The translations under genes and the position numbers were made by a program. Below, in pieces: positions 63,277-64,000 of a stretch of 64,000 nt of DNA. The stretch spans positions 186,001 through 250,000 of the forward strand of contig CAVVFX010000011.1 of assembly GCA_963747535.1 (NCBI GenBank), given 5' to 3'. The notes under the pieces are model-generated. The model was not told where the DNA came from and ran no database searches. It saw only the letters and a list, made by a program, of their open reading frames with translations. Positions within the stretch are counted from its first letter, which is position 1, and the number at the start of each line of letters is the position of its first letter. The stretch is from CAVVFX01 sp963747535 (lineage in GTDB: Bacteria; Acidobacteriota; Terriglobia; Bryobacterales; Bryobacteraceae).

Positions 63277-63931
63277 CGACGGCGACCGCGTTCAGCTCAC
63301 GTGTATTCAATGTCTTTTTCGGGCTGCCGGCGATGGCAAGCTGTAGCATCGCCGCGGCCAGCCGGTCGGTGGAAGTCACGAACCGGCCAAACCGTTTTTG
63401 AAGAAAAGGGTAAATCGGTGTCGTCATGGCGTACATCCAGCGCACCGATCGCATGCGGCTGGCGGCGCCGCGCATCGGCTGGATGAAGCCGGGCCGCAGC
63501 GCGTAGGCGTCACGGAATCCAATCTCGAATAACGCCGCCTCCGTCTCGGCTTAGACGCGCGCCCATTTCTGCCGCGAATTCGCATCCGTGCCCTCACCGG
63601 AAATGTACTCGAATACCATGCGCGGATTTCCGGGCAATAGCTGACGCGCAACTGCGAGCGTCAAATCGTATGTCAGGCGGCGGTAGGCCTCCGGGCTCAT
63701 CCCGACCGAGCTTGCGCCCGGGCAGAAGAAGCAGGCGTCGAAGCCATGGAGCGCGTCCAGATTTTGCAAACGGAACATGTCGCTTTCGATGACGGTTTGC
63801 AGTTTGGCATGCTGTACCGAAAGCCCCTTGCGCGAGACGGCAACGACGCGGTTCACTTCGGGCGCAGCGATCAGCCATCGCAGCACGCCGTCACCAACCA
63901 TTCCCGTTGCTCCAAATAGAAGGATGTTCAT
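63277..63931 (-). pseudogene. NAD(P)-binding epimerase-like gene with in-frame stop
   Basis: Starts at 63931 with MNILLFGATGMVGDGVLRWL, the Rossmann loop of NAD-dependent epimerase/YbjT-like proteins. After SRQKWARV a TAA (63551-63553) stands where the family has a Lys codon. The same frame continues AETEAALFEIGFRDAYALRP, GFIQPMRGAASRMRSVRWMY and FVTSTDRLAAAMLQLAIAGS to the junction with the AraC fragment at about 63277. One nonsense change plus loss of the extreme 3' end. Confidence 0.8.
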
Positions 63932-64000
63932 GATGTCTCCTCCCGGCTTCAGGCCCCTAGTTAAAAGTCCTGGCGAGAGTCTCTCGATTCTCCCCCCGCA

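Overview
The window looks like a chromosome segment of an acidobacterium, most likely of the Bryobacterales/Solibacter type. This rests on gene content alone: very large Ser/Thr kinases fused to TPR bodies, an ECF sigma factor overlapping such a kinase, an NHL-repeat protein ending in the Solibacter-type C-terminal domain (TIGR03437), a truncated TonB-receptor tail, and many small H-x3-C-x2-C zinc proteins. No rRNA, tRNA or CRISPR array was recognised.

Layout. 0-10 kb: broken pieces (PAS fragment fused to a headless M20 peptidase), a secreted lectin-like protein, an ECF sigma/kinase pair, then an insertion hot spot (ISNCY-type fragment, STAND ATPase fragment, complete IS6-family element). 10-19.5 kb: a signalling island in which two large proteins share one AAA+/TPR body. 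One carries a winged-helix DNA-binding head, the other a protein kinase head. They flank a secreted vanadium haloperoxidase-like enzyme and a methyltransferase. 19.5-29.4 kb: decayed TonB, glycoside hydrolase and TolB/kinase remnants, an amidohydrolase, a frameshifted NHL protein and an IS1634-type fragment. 29.4-41 kb: a WD40 fragment of near-identical repeats, then an AT-richer island with five stand-alone receiver domains (one catalytically dead) and three tandem-zinc-motif proteins, interrupted by IS630 and an IS200-like element. 41-50.3 kb: a CAAX-protease pseudogene, a LexA-like winged-helix protein and a prophage-like remnant (ParB-methyltransferase, small-terminase-like protein, two sigma region 4-like genes, small ORFs). 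50.5-58.7 kb: an NrfD fragment, a truncated HEPN-like gene, an arsenic operon arsR-arsC-arsM-aquaporin-arsC with a clear promoter/operator, a MerR regulator, a MarR regulator with two palindromic sites, and a serine resolvase. 59-64 kb: a second copy of the IS630 element, then an SDR/TetR/quinone-oxidoreductase cluster and a fused AraC/epimerase ruin.

Working together. The arsenic genes form a tight unit: ArsR senses As(III), two ArsC reductases convert arsenate to arsenite, the aquaglyceroporin can pass arsenite out, and ArsM methylates it; no arsB/acr3 pump is present. The receiver/zinc-protein island has no intact histidine kinase or output domain and is the best candidate here for an undescribed signalling arrangement. 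Many genes are broken by single-base changes or fused at abrupt junctions, so much of the window is decaying accessory DNA, although base-calling or assembly errors cannot be excluded from sequence alone.
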